In this document: positions 1-8,207 of the stretch, one piece after another
Layout: every line of letters starts with the position of its first letter
Position numbering within the stretch: position 1 is the stretch's first letter
Made by a program: the position numbers and the translations under genes
From: [Leptolyngbya] sp. PCC 7376
GTDB taxonomy: Bacteria > Cyanobacteriota > Cyanobacteriia > Cyanobacteriales > MRBY01
Direction of reading: 5' to 3'
NCBI RefSeq assembly: GCF_000316605.1
Contig: NC_019683.1
Coordinates: 1,162,036-1,226,035, forward strand
Length of the DNA stretch: 64,000 bases
Notes under the pieces: generated by a model
What the model was told of the DNA's origin: nothing
The model's database searches: none
What the model saw: only the letters and a program-made list of their open reading frames with translations

Positions 1-144
1 ATAGAGCAAGGCAGCGATCGCCCCTAAAATACCTCGAATAACTAACCCATAATAAGGATTTTTTTGGAAGACCAATAACCCAGATGTTAGAGGTAATAAC
101 AGGGCGATCGCCAAAATAAACCAGTCAAAATTAGATTCGCTCAT
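1..144 (-). CDS. mrpA: MrpA-type (DUF4040) antiporter subunit, 5' part only
   Basis: The frame opens with ATG at 144 on the minus strand, reads MSESNFDWFILAIALLLPLT and runs off the left edge after 48 codons. The visible part is one hydrophobic helix, a short loop and the start of a second helix. It overlaps the 3' end of the preceding mrpG by 14 nt, so the two are probably translationally coupled. Cyanobacterial Mrp operons run C-D-D'-E-F-G-A-B, where A is a short DUF4040 protein rather than the large MrpA of Bacillus. Position and membrane character therefore point to mrpA. The identification rests mainly on operon order, because only the N-terminus is visible. Confidence 0.6.
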   Translation of the reverse strand, partial: MSESNFDWFILAIALLLPLTSGLLVFQKNPYYGLVIRGILGAIAALLY

Positions 145-424
145 TACCGCCTCCGCGACTCGAACAATAGGCCAAAACATATCCCAATACCGTATTCCAA
201 ATAGATAGAGCAATAATTGCTAAAACTAGCAGAGGCCATTCTCTTGGGATTTTTAGCAGTAATCCCGCCATAATTGCCATGGAGCCAAGGGTGTCAGAGA
301 CCGAAAGGGTATGTAACTTAAACAGAACAGAACGATCACCCAGCAAAGGAATGGTGCCCCAAAACCAAAAAATCACACCCAAAATAATGCAGCCGTAACT
401 GAGGATATTAATAAAATCACTCAT
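131..424 (-). CDS. mrpG: Mrp Na+/H+ antiporter subunit G
   Basis: This is a 97-residue protein with three predicted membrane helices, normal for MrpG/MnhG/PhaG. The motif around residues 25-60 (GTIPLLGDRSVLFKLHTLSV followed by DTLGS) resembles the family core, in which a loop carrying a basic residue and LHA/LHT precedes the second helix. It overlaps mrpF by 4 nt at 421-424 (ATGA) and the next gene by 14 nt. It is a subunit of the hetero-oligomeric Mrp antiporter that exchanges Na+ for H+ across the membrane. The assignment is firm by both sequence and position. Confidence 0.9.
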   Translation of the reverse strand: MSDFINILSYGCIILGVIFWFWGTIPLLGDRSVLFKLHTLSVSDTLGSMAIMAGLLLKIPREWPLLVLAIIALSIWNTVLGYVLAYCSSRGGGNERI

Positions 425-672
425 GATAAATTCACCCGCCTCAAAATATGAGCCAACAACATTAATGCCGCATTACCCACACATAAAATCAGGACACCCA
501 CAACACCAATAGTCCAGTCATCTCTAAGCACTGAAATAACCAAAATCATGACTGAGGTTTTACTAGAAATACTGGCAAAAGCAAGTAGTTTTTGCCAAAT
601 ATCTTGGTCTTGTATTGCTTCATAAATCGGCAGTAATAAGGCCCCGATCATGGCACCAAAAATCAAATTCAT
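421..672 (-). CDS. mrpF: Mrp Na+/H+ antiporter subunit F
   Basis: This is an 83-residue, three-helix membrane protein of the size expected for MrpF/MnhF. The second helix is followed by a short acidic loop (RDDWTIGVVG), which resembles the conserved aspartate region of the family. It overlaps mrpE (669-672) and mrpG (421-424) by 4 nt each, the tight ATGA coupling typical of this operon. It is one of the small subunits needed to assemble the Mrp complex. MrpF sequences are weakly conserved, so operon position carries much of the assignment. Confidence 0.87.
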   Translation of the reverse strand: MNLIFGAMIGALLLPIYEAIQDQDIWQKLLAFASISSKTSVMILVISVLRDDWTIGVVGVLILCVGNAALMLLAHILRRVNLS

Positions 673-1058
673 TCGGGCTTCCTCCGTTGAACGCGGTGTA
701 CTTCATACCAACCGTCTTCGTGGTAGTGCAATACGATAGTTTTCGGGGTGAAGGTAATCAGAAAAATATCGAGAAAAATCAAGCCAGGTGTACGATTTGG
801 TTTCACGCGCTCCATCGCCACTGTTTCATAGAGATGGGGACGAAAAATCATTTCGATGGCTTCGATATAAGCTTGGGGAATCGCAATGGCAATTTCCCAC
901 AGCACATGGAGCCAATCTTTAATTTGAGCCGCATCAAACCGTTTACCAGGCATCAAAATCGCAATGATTACGCCGATAAGAATATTGGCGGCACTTAGGT
1001 CTGCGGTGAGCAGAAACCAGATCATTAAAATCAGAAAAATATCGAGAATGCCGATCAT
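669..1058 (-). CDS. mrpE: Mrp Na+/H+ antiporter subunit E
   Basis: This is an MrpE/MnhE protein of about 129 residues. Two N-terminal hydrophobic helices (MIGILDIFLILMIWFLLTAD, then the IGVIIAILMPG segment) are followed by a soluble domain with the family pattern of an IPQAYIEAIEMIFRP stretch and a LDIFLITFTPKTI strand near the C-terminus. I chose the ATG at 1058, which gives a 4-nt ATGA overlap with the stop of the upstream mrpD. An ATG five codons further upstream (1073) is also possible. MrpE is a structural subunit rather than a proton-channel subunit. Confidence 0.9.
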   Translation of the reverse strand: MIGILDIFLILMIWFLLTADLSAANILIGVIIAILMPGKRFDAAQIKDWLHVLWEIAIAIPQAYIEAIEMIFRPHLYETVAMERVKPNRTPGLIFLDIFLITFTPKTIVLHYHEDGWYEVHRVQRRKPE

Positions 1059-2491
1059 AGGGTCACCATCCAAAACAATCCGGTTAAGACAATACTCATG
1101 CCACCGATGAGCTGTTCAAATTCCTCAAATATGCGGGGCAATTTGAATTCGACGCGCTTCATAATCAGCCAATATAGTGCCCAGCCAATAGCAATTTTGA
1201 TCAGTGCTTTGGGGATATTAGAGACTTGATATGCATCAAGGTAAAAGCCATTCGCTAAAACAACGCCGCTTAATAGCCAGAGGATTGACCATCCAAAGGT
1301 GGAACTTTTCACTTTGAATTTTGTAGCGGCATCATGGGGAATAAATAAGAATTTCGCGAAGGCGATGGCTGTACCGACGGCGGCGATATTTAAACCCATT
1401 TCCTGCCATGGCTCAATATTTTTCAGGAGCAATACTTTCGAGCTAAACCCAACGAGCAAAGGCATCCCCACCATCGAGAGACAGGCGATCGCCAAAGGAA
1501 TCCAAAGGGTTGTGGAAATTGTGGTTTCGCGGAGCTCCTTAAATTTGCGAGTCGGCAATTGGCCAGCCATCAAAAATAAAGAGGATTTCACTAAACCATG
1601 GGATAGGGCTGCTAAACCAGCAACGGCAGGAGCCGAGAGCAGCAATCCTAATTTCGAGATGGTACTAAACGCCAGTAAGCGTTTCGCATCTGTTTCGAGG
1701 ATGGCAAAGGCAATACCGAGTAGGACTGTTGCCATCCCAAAAAATCGGAGCCAGGGGTCAAGGTCTGGCACTACAATGCCGCAGCGCAACAGGGGAAAAA
1801 TCCCAGCTTTAACCACAACACCAGACAACATCGCTGACACTGGTGTTTCAGATTCGGAGTGGGTCAGGGGCAACCATAGTCCCGATATAAAGACACCGCC
1901 TTTCGTTAACAAGCCCAGAAAAATCAGGGCGATCGCCTCACTAGGAGCTTCGGCTAAACCAGAATAGTCAAAGGATTTTGTCGCCTGATAAACCAGCACT
2001 GCCCCGATGAGATAGAACAGCATGGCGGTATTACTCAGGAAGAGATATCGCAGCCCAATCCAAATCGAACGATCTGTCCGCTGGTAGGTCATCAGCAGAA
2101 ATGCCGCAATACTAATAGCTTCGAGGGCAACGTATAAACTGATCAGATCTGCGCAGATAAAGACCGCATTAAGTGCTCCCTGCAAAATGACCAACTGGGT
2201 AAAGAAAAAGGCACTCTTTGTACTTTTCCAGCAATATACTGTCACGGCGATCGCCACTGCAGCGTTAGTCAAAATAAAATAGCCACTCTGGTCATCAACC
2301 AGTAAATCCACGCCGTAGCTCCCGAGGAGTTTGAGACTGTAGGGTTCCGGCTGAAAAATTTGTACTAGACCAAAGATCAGCGAAGAAATAGCGACCAATA
2401 TCGCCAGGTAACGATCAATTTTTGGCAGCAAATAAATGCTGAATCCCACAACAAAGGGGAAAATCACCCAGCCAATAGTCAATTCATTCAT
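1055..2491 (-). CDS. mrpD: Mrp antiporter subunit D, second copy (NuoN/NdhD-like)
   Basis: This 478-residue protein has about 14 membrane helices. The proton-translocating antiporter domain shared with complex I NuoL/M/N is clear: residue blocks LYVALEAISIAAFLLMTYQR, GLLTKGGVFISGLWLPLTHS and ETPVSAMLSGVVVKAGIFPL hold the conserved Lys and His residues in helices 7-8. It is a close paralogue of the adjacent gene at 2533-3981, with long identical blocks, so the pair arose by tandem duplication. Cyanobacterial Mrp operons normally carry two D genes, sometimes named ndhD5 and ndhD6. It is separated by 41 nt from the upstream copy. Confidence 0.93.
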   Translation of the reverse strand: MNELTIGWVIFPFVVGFSIYLLPKIDRYLAILVAISSLIFGLVQIFQPEPYSLKLLGSYGVDLLVDDQSGYFILTNAAVAIAVTVYCWKSTKSAFFFTQLVILQGALNAVFICADLISLYVALEAISIAAFLLMTYQRTDRSIWIGLRYLFLSNTAMLFYLIGAVLVYQATKSFDYSGLAEAPSEAIALIFLGLLTKGGVFISGLWLPLTHSESETPVSAMLSGVVVKAGIFPLLRCGIVVPDLDPWLRFFGMATVLLGIAFAILETDAKRLLAFSTISKLGLLLSAPAVAGLAALSHGLVKSSLFLMAGQLPTRKFKELRETTISTTLWIPLAIACLSMVGMPLLVGFSSKVLLLKNIEPWQEMGLNIAAVGTAIAFAKFLFIPHDAATKFKVKSSTFGWSILWLLSGVVLANGFYLDAYQVSNIPKALIKIAIGWALYWLIMKRVEFKLPRIFEEFEQLIGGMSIVLTGLFWMVTL

Positions 2492-2532
2492 GGTTGTTGT
2501 CCTCCCTAAAATTAGCGACTACGAAAATCTGT

Positions 2533-3981
2533 TTATGCCAACACCATCCAAAACAAACCAGTTAAAACAAGACTCATAACGCCGACGAGGTGCTCAAATT
2601 GCTCCACAACGCGCGGCAGCTTGATAGAGAGTCGCTGGAAAATCAGCCAATATGCCCCCCAACCCAAAGCAATAGTAATTAGTGCCTTCGGAAAATTAGC
2701 GAGTTTATAGGCATCAAGGTAAAAAACATTAGTAACGACTAAACCACCGAGCAAAATGGAAATAGCCGCCCAAAAACCCCAATTATTAGTAGAAAATGCT
2801 TTCCCTTTAAGTTCTGGAGAATGGGGTAGAAAGAGAAATTTTGCAAAGGAAATTGCTGTTCCTACCGCCGCAATATTCATCCCAATCACTTGCCAGGATT
2901 CAATATTTTTAAGGGTTAAAACTTTAGCGCTATAACCTGCGAGCAAGGGCAATCCGGAGATTGAGAGACTGGCGATCGCCAACGGAATCCAAAGGTTGGT
3001 GGCAATGCCTGTTTTCTTAAGCTCTTTAAAATTACGGGTAGGTAAATTTCCAGCGAGTAAAAACAAGACTGATTTCACTAAACCGTGACTGAGGGCATAA
3101 AAACCTCCAACCGCAGGCGCTGCAAGTACAAAACCTAATTGGGACACCGTATGAAACGCCAGCATCCGTTTTGAATCTTTTTCAAACACGGCATAACTCA
3201 CACCGAGTAATGCTGTTCCCATACCAAATAGCCTCACGATAGGATTGATGCTATCGACAAGTAAGGCAAATTGCATTAACGGGAAAATGCCAGCTTTCAC
3301 TACCACACCGGACAACATTGCCGAAACGGGCGTTTCTGATTCAGAGTGGGTCAATGGCAACCACAAGCCTGAGACAAAAATGCCACCTTTGGTCAGCAAT
3401 CCGACAAACAATAAGGCGATCGCCTCATTCGATGCATTCTCCAAACCGGCGTAAGCAAAAGAATGATTCGCTTGATAGACCTGAATTGCACCGATAAGAT
3501 AAAACAGCATTGCCGTATTACTGATGAACAGATACCTAAGCCCCACCCAAATTGAGCGGTCAGTGCGTTGGTAGGTCATCAACAGAAACGCGGAAACACC
3601 AATCGCTTCAAGGGCAACATATAGACTAATCAGATCTGCACAGATGAAGACGGCATTTACTGCACCGTGAATAATGGTCAGTTGCGTAAAGAAAAAAGCA
3701 CTTTTTGAACTATTAAAGCAATACAAAATGACGGCGATCGCCACCACTGCATTCGTCAAAATAAAATAGCCACTTTGATCACTAACCTGTAGCGTCACCC
3801 CAAAGCTATCCAGCAATTGCAGCGTGTAGGGCTCCGGCTGAAAAATCTGCATCGTGCCGAAACACAATGAGGCGCTCACCACCAACATTGCCAAATAACG
3901 ATCAATCTTCGGCAATAAATAAATGCTAAAGCCGATAACGAACGGCAGTAAAACCCAAATAATCGTAACGTTGTTCATCAT
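2533..3981 (-). CDS. mrpD: Mrp antiporter subunit D, first copy (NuoN/NdhD-like)
   Basis: This is a 482-residue polytopic protein with the same antiporter domain as its downstream neighbour. The blocks LYVALEAIGVSAFLLMTYQR and ETPVSAMLSGVVVKAGIFPL are nearly identical in both. The start at 3981 (ATGATG) overlaps the mrpC stop by 4 nt, indicating translational coupling. MrpC next to MrpD is the invariant core of these operons and mirrors NuoK-NuoN of complex I. The two D copies differ most at their C-terminal ends and in the loops. I infer non-redundant roles in one complex, but the sequence does not prove it. Confidence 0.93.
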   Translation of the reverse strand: MMNNVTIIWVLLPFVIGFSIYLLPKIDRYLAMLVVSASLCFGTMQIFQPEPYTLQLLDSFGVTLQVSDQSGYFILTNAVVAIAVILYCFNSSKSAFFFTQLTIIHGAVNAVFICADLISLYVALEAIGVSAFLLMTYQRTDRSIWVGLRYLFISNTAMLFYLIGAIQVYQANHSFAYAGLENASNEAIALLFVGLLTKGGIFVSGLWLPLTHSESETPVSAMLSGVVVKAGIFPLMQFALLVDSINPIVRLFGMGTALLGVSYAVFEKDSKRMLAFHTVSQLGFVLAAPAVGGFYALSHGLVKSVLFLLAGNLPTRNFKELKKTGIATNLWIPLAIASLSISGLPLLAGYSAKVLTLKNIESWQVIGMNIAAVGTAISFAKFLFLPHSPELKGKAFSTNNWGFWAAISILLGGLVVTNVFYLDAYKLANFPKALITIALGWGAYWLIFQRLSIKLPRVVEQFEHLVGVMSLVLTGLFWMVLA

Positions 3982-4328
3982 GGCGTATGGCTCTTCTCAA
4001 TCTCGCTTGTTTCTAAAGTTGGGTTATCCCGCGATAGCTTCATCACGCCAACCAGCATCAACGCCTGAATCGAGAACCCGATCACAATCGCTGTCAAAAT
4101 TACCGCCTGGGGCACCGGATCTGCATAGGCGACTGACTCTTTCTCGACATCAACAATGGGAGCAAAAACACCACCTCGTGCCGCAACGAGAATGTAATAG
4201 GCAATCACACCAGTACTCATGACATCCATCGCCAGGATTTTCATGATCAGATTTTTTTTGAAAATGATGCCAAAAAAGCCAATAAAAATGACACCAAATA
4301 CGCAGGTTTCAAGGAATGGCATAGACAC
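3978..4328 (-). CDS. mrpC: Mrp Na+/H+ antiporter subunit C (NuoK-like)
   Basis: This 116-residue protein has three membrane helices and fits the MrpC/MnhC/NuoK family. It has the family-like segment GVIAYYILVAARGG, followed by a polar loop ending VPQAVILTAIVIGFS, where family members read DPLPQALVLTAIVI. It is the first gene of the Mrp block and lies 159 nt downstream of the CPA2 antiporter stop, so it may be read from the same transcript or from its own promoter in that gap. It overlaps mrpD by 4 nt. Confidence 0.92.
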   Translation of the reverse strand: MSMPFLETCVFGVIFIGFFGIIFKKNLIMKILAMDVMSTGVIAYYILVAARGGVFAPIVDVEKESVAYADPVPQAVILTAIVIGFSIQALMLVGVMKLSRDNPTLETSEIEKSHTP

Positions 4329-4487
4329 AAACAGCTAAGGAACTTAGGAAGAAGACTCCCCTCAAGTCAGTCTATTTAAAGACAAAAGTCTGAGGAGAGT
4401 ACAAAACGAGGAAGGTAAAACTTTTCTGAGAGGAGTGGATTTTCCTAGCCAAATCATTCAGAAGGACTAGGAGAGAGACTCCGCAGA

Positions 4488-5942
4488 CTATTCAACTAAA
4501 GCCAAAGGCTTTTCTAGATCTGCTTTTGTACCATCTAGATCACCATCATCTGGGTTATCCAAAACCAACTGAAGTAAAGGAGGCGCGATGAATGTGGTCA
4601 CAATTACCATCACGATAATTGCAGCTTCGAGGGGCTTATCGAGTACACCACTTGCAGAACCGATACCGGCAAAAACAAGACCGACTTCACCACGGGGAAT
4701 CATACCGAAACCCACTGCTAGACGGTTAATCCCAGGCTTACCGAAGACTGCCCAACCAGTGATGACCTTACCGACAATTGCAACAACAACAAGGAATGTT
4801 GCAATGATCAGACCTGCACGGTTTTCTTCGATGAAGGGATTGAGAACACCGAGATCTGCTTTTGCACCAACGGTGACAAAAAAGATGGGGACAAGTAAAT
4901 CTGCGACGGGCATGACCAAACGGTCGAGCTCTTTCCGCAAATCAGTTTCGTCAAGGACAAGGCCAGCTGCAAATGCACCAAGGATTGCTTCAAGGTGAAT
5001 GGAGTTGGCGATGATTGCCATCACGAGTGCAAAGGCACAGGCAGGAATCAGAAGCGCACCACGAGTTTGTAATTTTCCGGCGATCGCCTCAAAACTTTTA
5101 TTGAAAAACTTACCGAGGAGAATCGAACCGAGTAGGAATGCCGAAGCACCAATAACAAGATAAACAACGTTTAGTAAATCAACTTCACCAGTCTTTGCGA
5201 GACTTGCAACAACCGCGAGAACGATAATGCCGAGGACATCATCAATGACAGCTGCACCAACAATAATTGTGCCTTCTGTAGATTTAAGTTGACCGAGGTC
5301 TGAAAGTACTTTTGAGGTGATACCAATACTGGTTGCGGTTAATGCTGCTCCGGCAAAAATTGCGGGAATGACGGGAGCATGAAAAAGTGCCACGAGACCG
5401 ACAGTACCGAGGAGGAAAGGTGCAACCACACCAACCACTGCAACCACTGCGGCTTGGGAGCCAACTTTCGTTAATTCTCGTAGGTCTGACTCTAAACCAA
5501 TTTCAAAGAGCAAGACGATAACGCCCAGTTCCGCCAAGACAGAAATGACCTCACTCTGGCTCTCGAAGATGTGATTCATGGCTGTAGGATCAAGGTCACC
5601 CAGCTTCTGGAGAATCGACATCATGAGGGAGTCGGCGGCCACAGCCCCTGTTTCTGGGAAGACGATGAGATGGAAGGCAGATACACCAACCAAAACACCA
5701 CCGAGCAATTCACCGAGTACCGGAGGCAAACCGACGCGCTTTGATAATTCGCCACCGATTTTACTCATGGCATAGATCACCACAATGGTCATCAATACGC
5801 CGGTGAGTACGAAGGAACCGTATTCAGATTCTGGAGTTGTCGCGAGGGTTAAATTGCTTAACCCATGGAAGCCATCAAAATTCAGGCTTATGAGTTGGAG
5901 CAAGTTTTGCCCAAAATCAAATTGTAAAGTCGGAAAAGCCAT
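4488..5942 (-). CDS. CPA2-family Na+/H+ antiporter (NapA/NhaS3-like)
   Basis: This 484-residue membrane protein of the monovalent cation:proton antiporter-2 (KefB/NapA) family has about 12-13 helices. After a poorly conserved N-terminal helix come the family segments GLPPVLGELLGGVLVG, a VIVLLFEIGLESDL helix, and TATSIGITSKVLSDLG. The AAVIDDVLGIIVLAV block holds the paired aspartates that bind Na+/H+ in this superfamily. No C-terminal TrkA-N domain is present. It sits 126 nt downstream of bicA on the same strand. In Synechococcus PCC 7002 bicA is also followed by a NapA-type antiporter, from memory, and the usual proposal is that it recycles the Na+ imported with bicarbonate. Confidence 0.9.
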   Translation of the reverse strand: MAFPTLQFDFGQNLLQLISLNFDGFHGLSNLTLATTPESEYGSFVLTGVLMTIVVIYAMSKIGGELSKRVGLPPVLGELLGGVLVGVSAFHLIVFPETGAVAADSLMMSILQKLGDLDPTAMNHIFESQSEVISVLAELGVIVLLFEIGLESDLRELTKVGSQAAVVAVVGVVAPFLLGTVGLVALFHAPVIPAIFAGAALTATSIGITSKVLSDLGQLKSTEGTIIVGAAVIDDVLGIIVLAVVASLAKTGEVDLLNVVYLVIGASAFLLGSILLGKFFNKSFEAIAGKLQTRGALLIPACAFALVMAIIANSIHLEAILGAFAAGLVLDETDLRKELDRLVMPVADLLVPIFFVTVGAKADLGVLNPFIEENRAGLIIATFLVVVAIVGKVITGWAVFGKPGINRLAVGFGMIPRGEVGLVFAGIGSASGVLDKPLEAAIIVMVIVTTFIAPPLLQLVLDNPDDGDLDGTKADLEKPLALVE

Positions 5943-6068
5943 TTATTTTAAAAAATAGTTTGTCTTATTAGATTGAGCGAGTCAGACGACGAGAAAAGTT
6001 TGGGGCGATCGCCTTGTACATCTTTTTTATGTATTAGGCGATCGCTGCTTTACGAGAATCGTTAGTCT

Positions 6069-7766
6069 TTAGACCGCGGGAGCAGTGGTGCCAACAAAAT
6101 CATCATCGGAGGCGCTACCAGTCACAGTGAGAGTGGCCTGTTTAAGGGCTTCCTCAAGGGACATGAGACAACGATCAGGGGAAACCTTACTGAAAAGCTT
6201 GAGCTTTTCGAGACGGCGGCGAGTTTGACCCGCAGCACCGACGATAAAGACATCGCGATCTTTGTCCACTGCTTCTTCAATCGCATTTTCGAGTGCGAGA
6301 GAAGCTGTAACCCCCATATGAGGGACATCAGAGATATCGAAAACAATTGCACTACAGTCTTTAATCGCGTTGTGTTCACGGGCGATCGCCTTTGCAACAC
6401 CAAAGATCATGGGGCCACTGAGTTGGAAGAGAAGTACGCGACCATTTGCTTCATCGAGCCAGCGTTGCTCATCCGGATTGAGATGCATTTGATCATCCGC
6501 ATCAGAGATAGAACGCACACTATCAGACTGCAGGCGACTCATCTTGTCGATGGTGAGAACATTCGCAATGAATAGACCAATACCAACTGCCACAATCAAG
6601 TCAACGAGAACAGTGAGGAGGATAACACCATACATAATGAGCGCACCTTTCCAAGAAATCTGATGGGCACGCTTCAAGAAATCCCAGTCGATGATGTCGA
6701 TACCAACCTTGAGGGCAATACCTGCAAGAACCGCAAGGGGAATATTAGCAGCGAGACCAGAAGCACCAAGAATCACCACAAGAAGGATGAATGCACGGCT
6801 TAAACCGGAGAGGGCAGAACGACCACCACTCTGAATATTCACCACCGTACCCATGGTTGCACCCGCACCAGCAAGGCCACCAAACAAGCCAGAAACGATA
6901 TTACCGAGACCCTGACCAAGTAACTCTTTATTGGAGTTGTGCTCAGTACGAGTCAAACTATCAGCCACCATCGAAGTCAGTAGAGCATCGATACAGCCCA
7001 ACATGCCCAGTACTGCTGCGTCAATCACCATAATTTGGAGATGCTCAGCAGAGAAGGTTGGCATAATGAGGCTAGGGAAGCCACCAGGAATCTCACCAAT
7101 ACGACGGATCTGATCAGCGCCGGGGAAAACCAACAAAGAAACCACAGTTCCAGCAACTAAAGCGACAAGCTGAGGAGGAACAAGTTTCTTAATGTTTTCT
7201 GGCATAAACCAAATGATTGCAACGGTACCAGCAGCCAAAAGGGTTTCGGCAGGTTGGATACCAGACAACAATTCAGGAATTGCCCTAAGGGTTCCAACAA
7301 CGCCCCCTCCTGGACTGCCTTGTCCTAAGAATGGTGCAATCTGCAAAATCACCAGGATGATACCGATACCTGACATAAAGCCAGAAATTACGGTGTAAGG
7401 CATCATCGTGACATAACGCCCAAGCTTCAGCAGACCAAAAATAATTTGGAAGACACCCGCCATCATGACAACGGTAAATGCCATTGCTAGACCTTGTTCT
7501 GTACCTTCTTGAGCAATGAAGTTCGCGATAATCCCAGTAAGAACAACGGTCATCGGACCTGTGGGCTCAGAAATCAGGGTGGGGGTTCCGCCAAACAAAG
7601 CAGCAAAGAAACCGACAAGAACGGCTCCCCATAAACCTGCAGTGGGACCAGCTCCAGAAGCAACTCCGAAGGCTAAAGCCATGGGTAGGGCGATCACGGC
7701 AGCAGTAACGCCGCCGAAGAGGTCGCCCTTGATATTTCGAAAATGTATCTTATTGGTTATCTGCAT
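6069..7766 (-). CDS. bicA: BicA, SulP-family Na+-dependent bicarbonate transporter
   Basis: This low-affinity, high-flux Na+/HCO3- symporter feeds the carbon-concentrating mechanism at the plasma membrane. The protein has 565 residues. The SulP transmembrane domain opens with GDLFGGVTAAVIALPMALAF and includes GFFAALFGGTPTLISEPTGP and GLFGGLAGAGATMGTVVNIQ. A cytoplasmic STAS domain follows from about residue 430 (VLLFQLSGPMIFGVAKAIAR; DISDVPHMGVTASLALENAI). The start was set at 7766 because MQITNKIHFRNI matches the beginning of known BicA proteins as I recall them. The frame stays open for 15 more codons upstream without family similarity. Long stretches look near-identical to PCC 7002 BicA. 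Confidence 0.95.
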   Translation of the reverse strand: MQITNKIHFRNIKGDLFGGVTAAVIALPMALAFGVASGAGPTAGLWGAVLVGFFAALFGGTPTLISEPTGPMTVVLTGIIANFIAQEGTEQGLAMAFTVVMMAGVFQIIFGLLKLGRYVTMMPYTVISGFMSGIGIILVILQIAPFLGQGSPGGGVVGTLRAIPELLSGIQPAETLLAAGTVAIIWFMPENIKKLVPPQLVALVAGTVVSLLVFPGADQIRRIGEIPGGFPSLIMPTFSAEHLQIMVIDAAVLGMLGCIDALLTSMVADSLTRTEHNSNKELLGQGLGNIVSGLFGGLAGAGATMGTVVNIQSGGRSALSGLSRAFILLVVILGASGLAANIPLAVLAGIALKVGIDIIDWDFLKRAHQISWKGALIMYGVILLTVLVDLIVAVGIGLFIANVLTIDKMSRLQSDSVRSISDADDQMHLNPDEQRWLDEANGRVLLFQLSGPMIFGVAKAIAREHNAIKDCSAIVFDISDVPHMGVTASLALENAIEEAVDKDRDVFIVGAAGQTRRRLEKLKLFSKVSPDRCLMSLEEALKQATLTVTGSASDDDFVGTTAPAV

Positions 7767-8207
7767 AGGACAGGCACATTGAAGGACGTTGACGAAATTG
7801 GAAGGCTGCAAAACTGTTGGTTTTCGTAATCGACCCGAACGTTTTTGATTGGGGGCGATCGCCGTTTCACCTTTCTTATAGTCTTGAGTCTATGGAATAT
7901 TGTTTATCTATTGGTATACATCTAACCATACTCCCCTACGTGTTGTCTCTATACCAAGACTGATTATTTTTGATACATCTAAAAAGTAAAACTTATTATT
8001 TGTAGGCTCATGTCCTGAAAAAGTCTGTTTAACAAGGGTTTTGCCGTACTGAAGAAGTAGAAAGAAAGTCGTAGAAGTTTGTTCTGTTGATCTGTTTTTC
8101 AGCCTTTCGGGTGAGGCGATCGCCCCATTGAAACGATTTAGCAACGAAGGTGGCAGAGCAAAATTATCCGTCTCTACCATGGAAGATATTCTGCACCCCA
8201 TTCGCCA
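7767..8207. promoter_or_regulatory. Divergent intergenic region, bicA / hexose-phosphate mutase
   Basis: This 441-nt gene-free stretch separates two divergent genes and must hold both promoters. One HIP1 palindrome lies near 7855 and another near 8115. An imperfect inverted repeat ATAGTCTTGAGTCTAT (7878-7893) resembles a LysR-type half-site pair, although I cannot tie it to CcmR or CmpR. Reading frames inside the region show no recognisable protein. Confidence 0.4.

Noticed and set aside
4329-4487. Terminator between the antiporter gene and mrpC
   Set aside because: ACTCCCCTCAAG and CTGAGGAGAGT form an imperfect stem about 25 nt apart with no T-run, so termination there is not supported.
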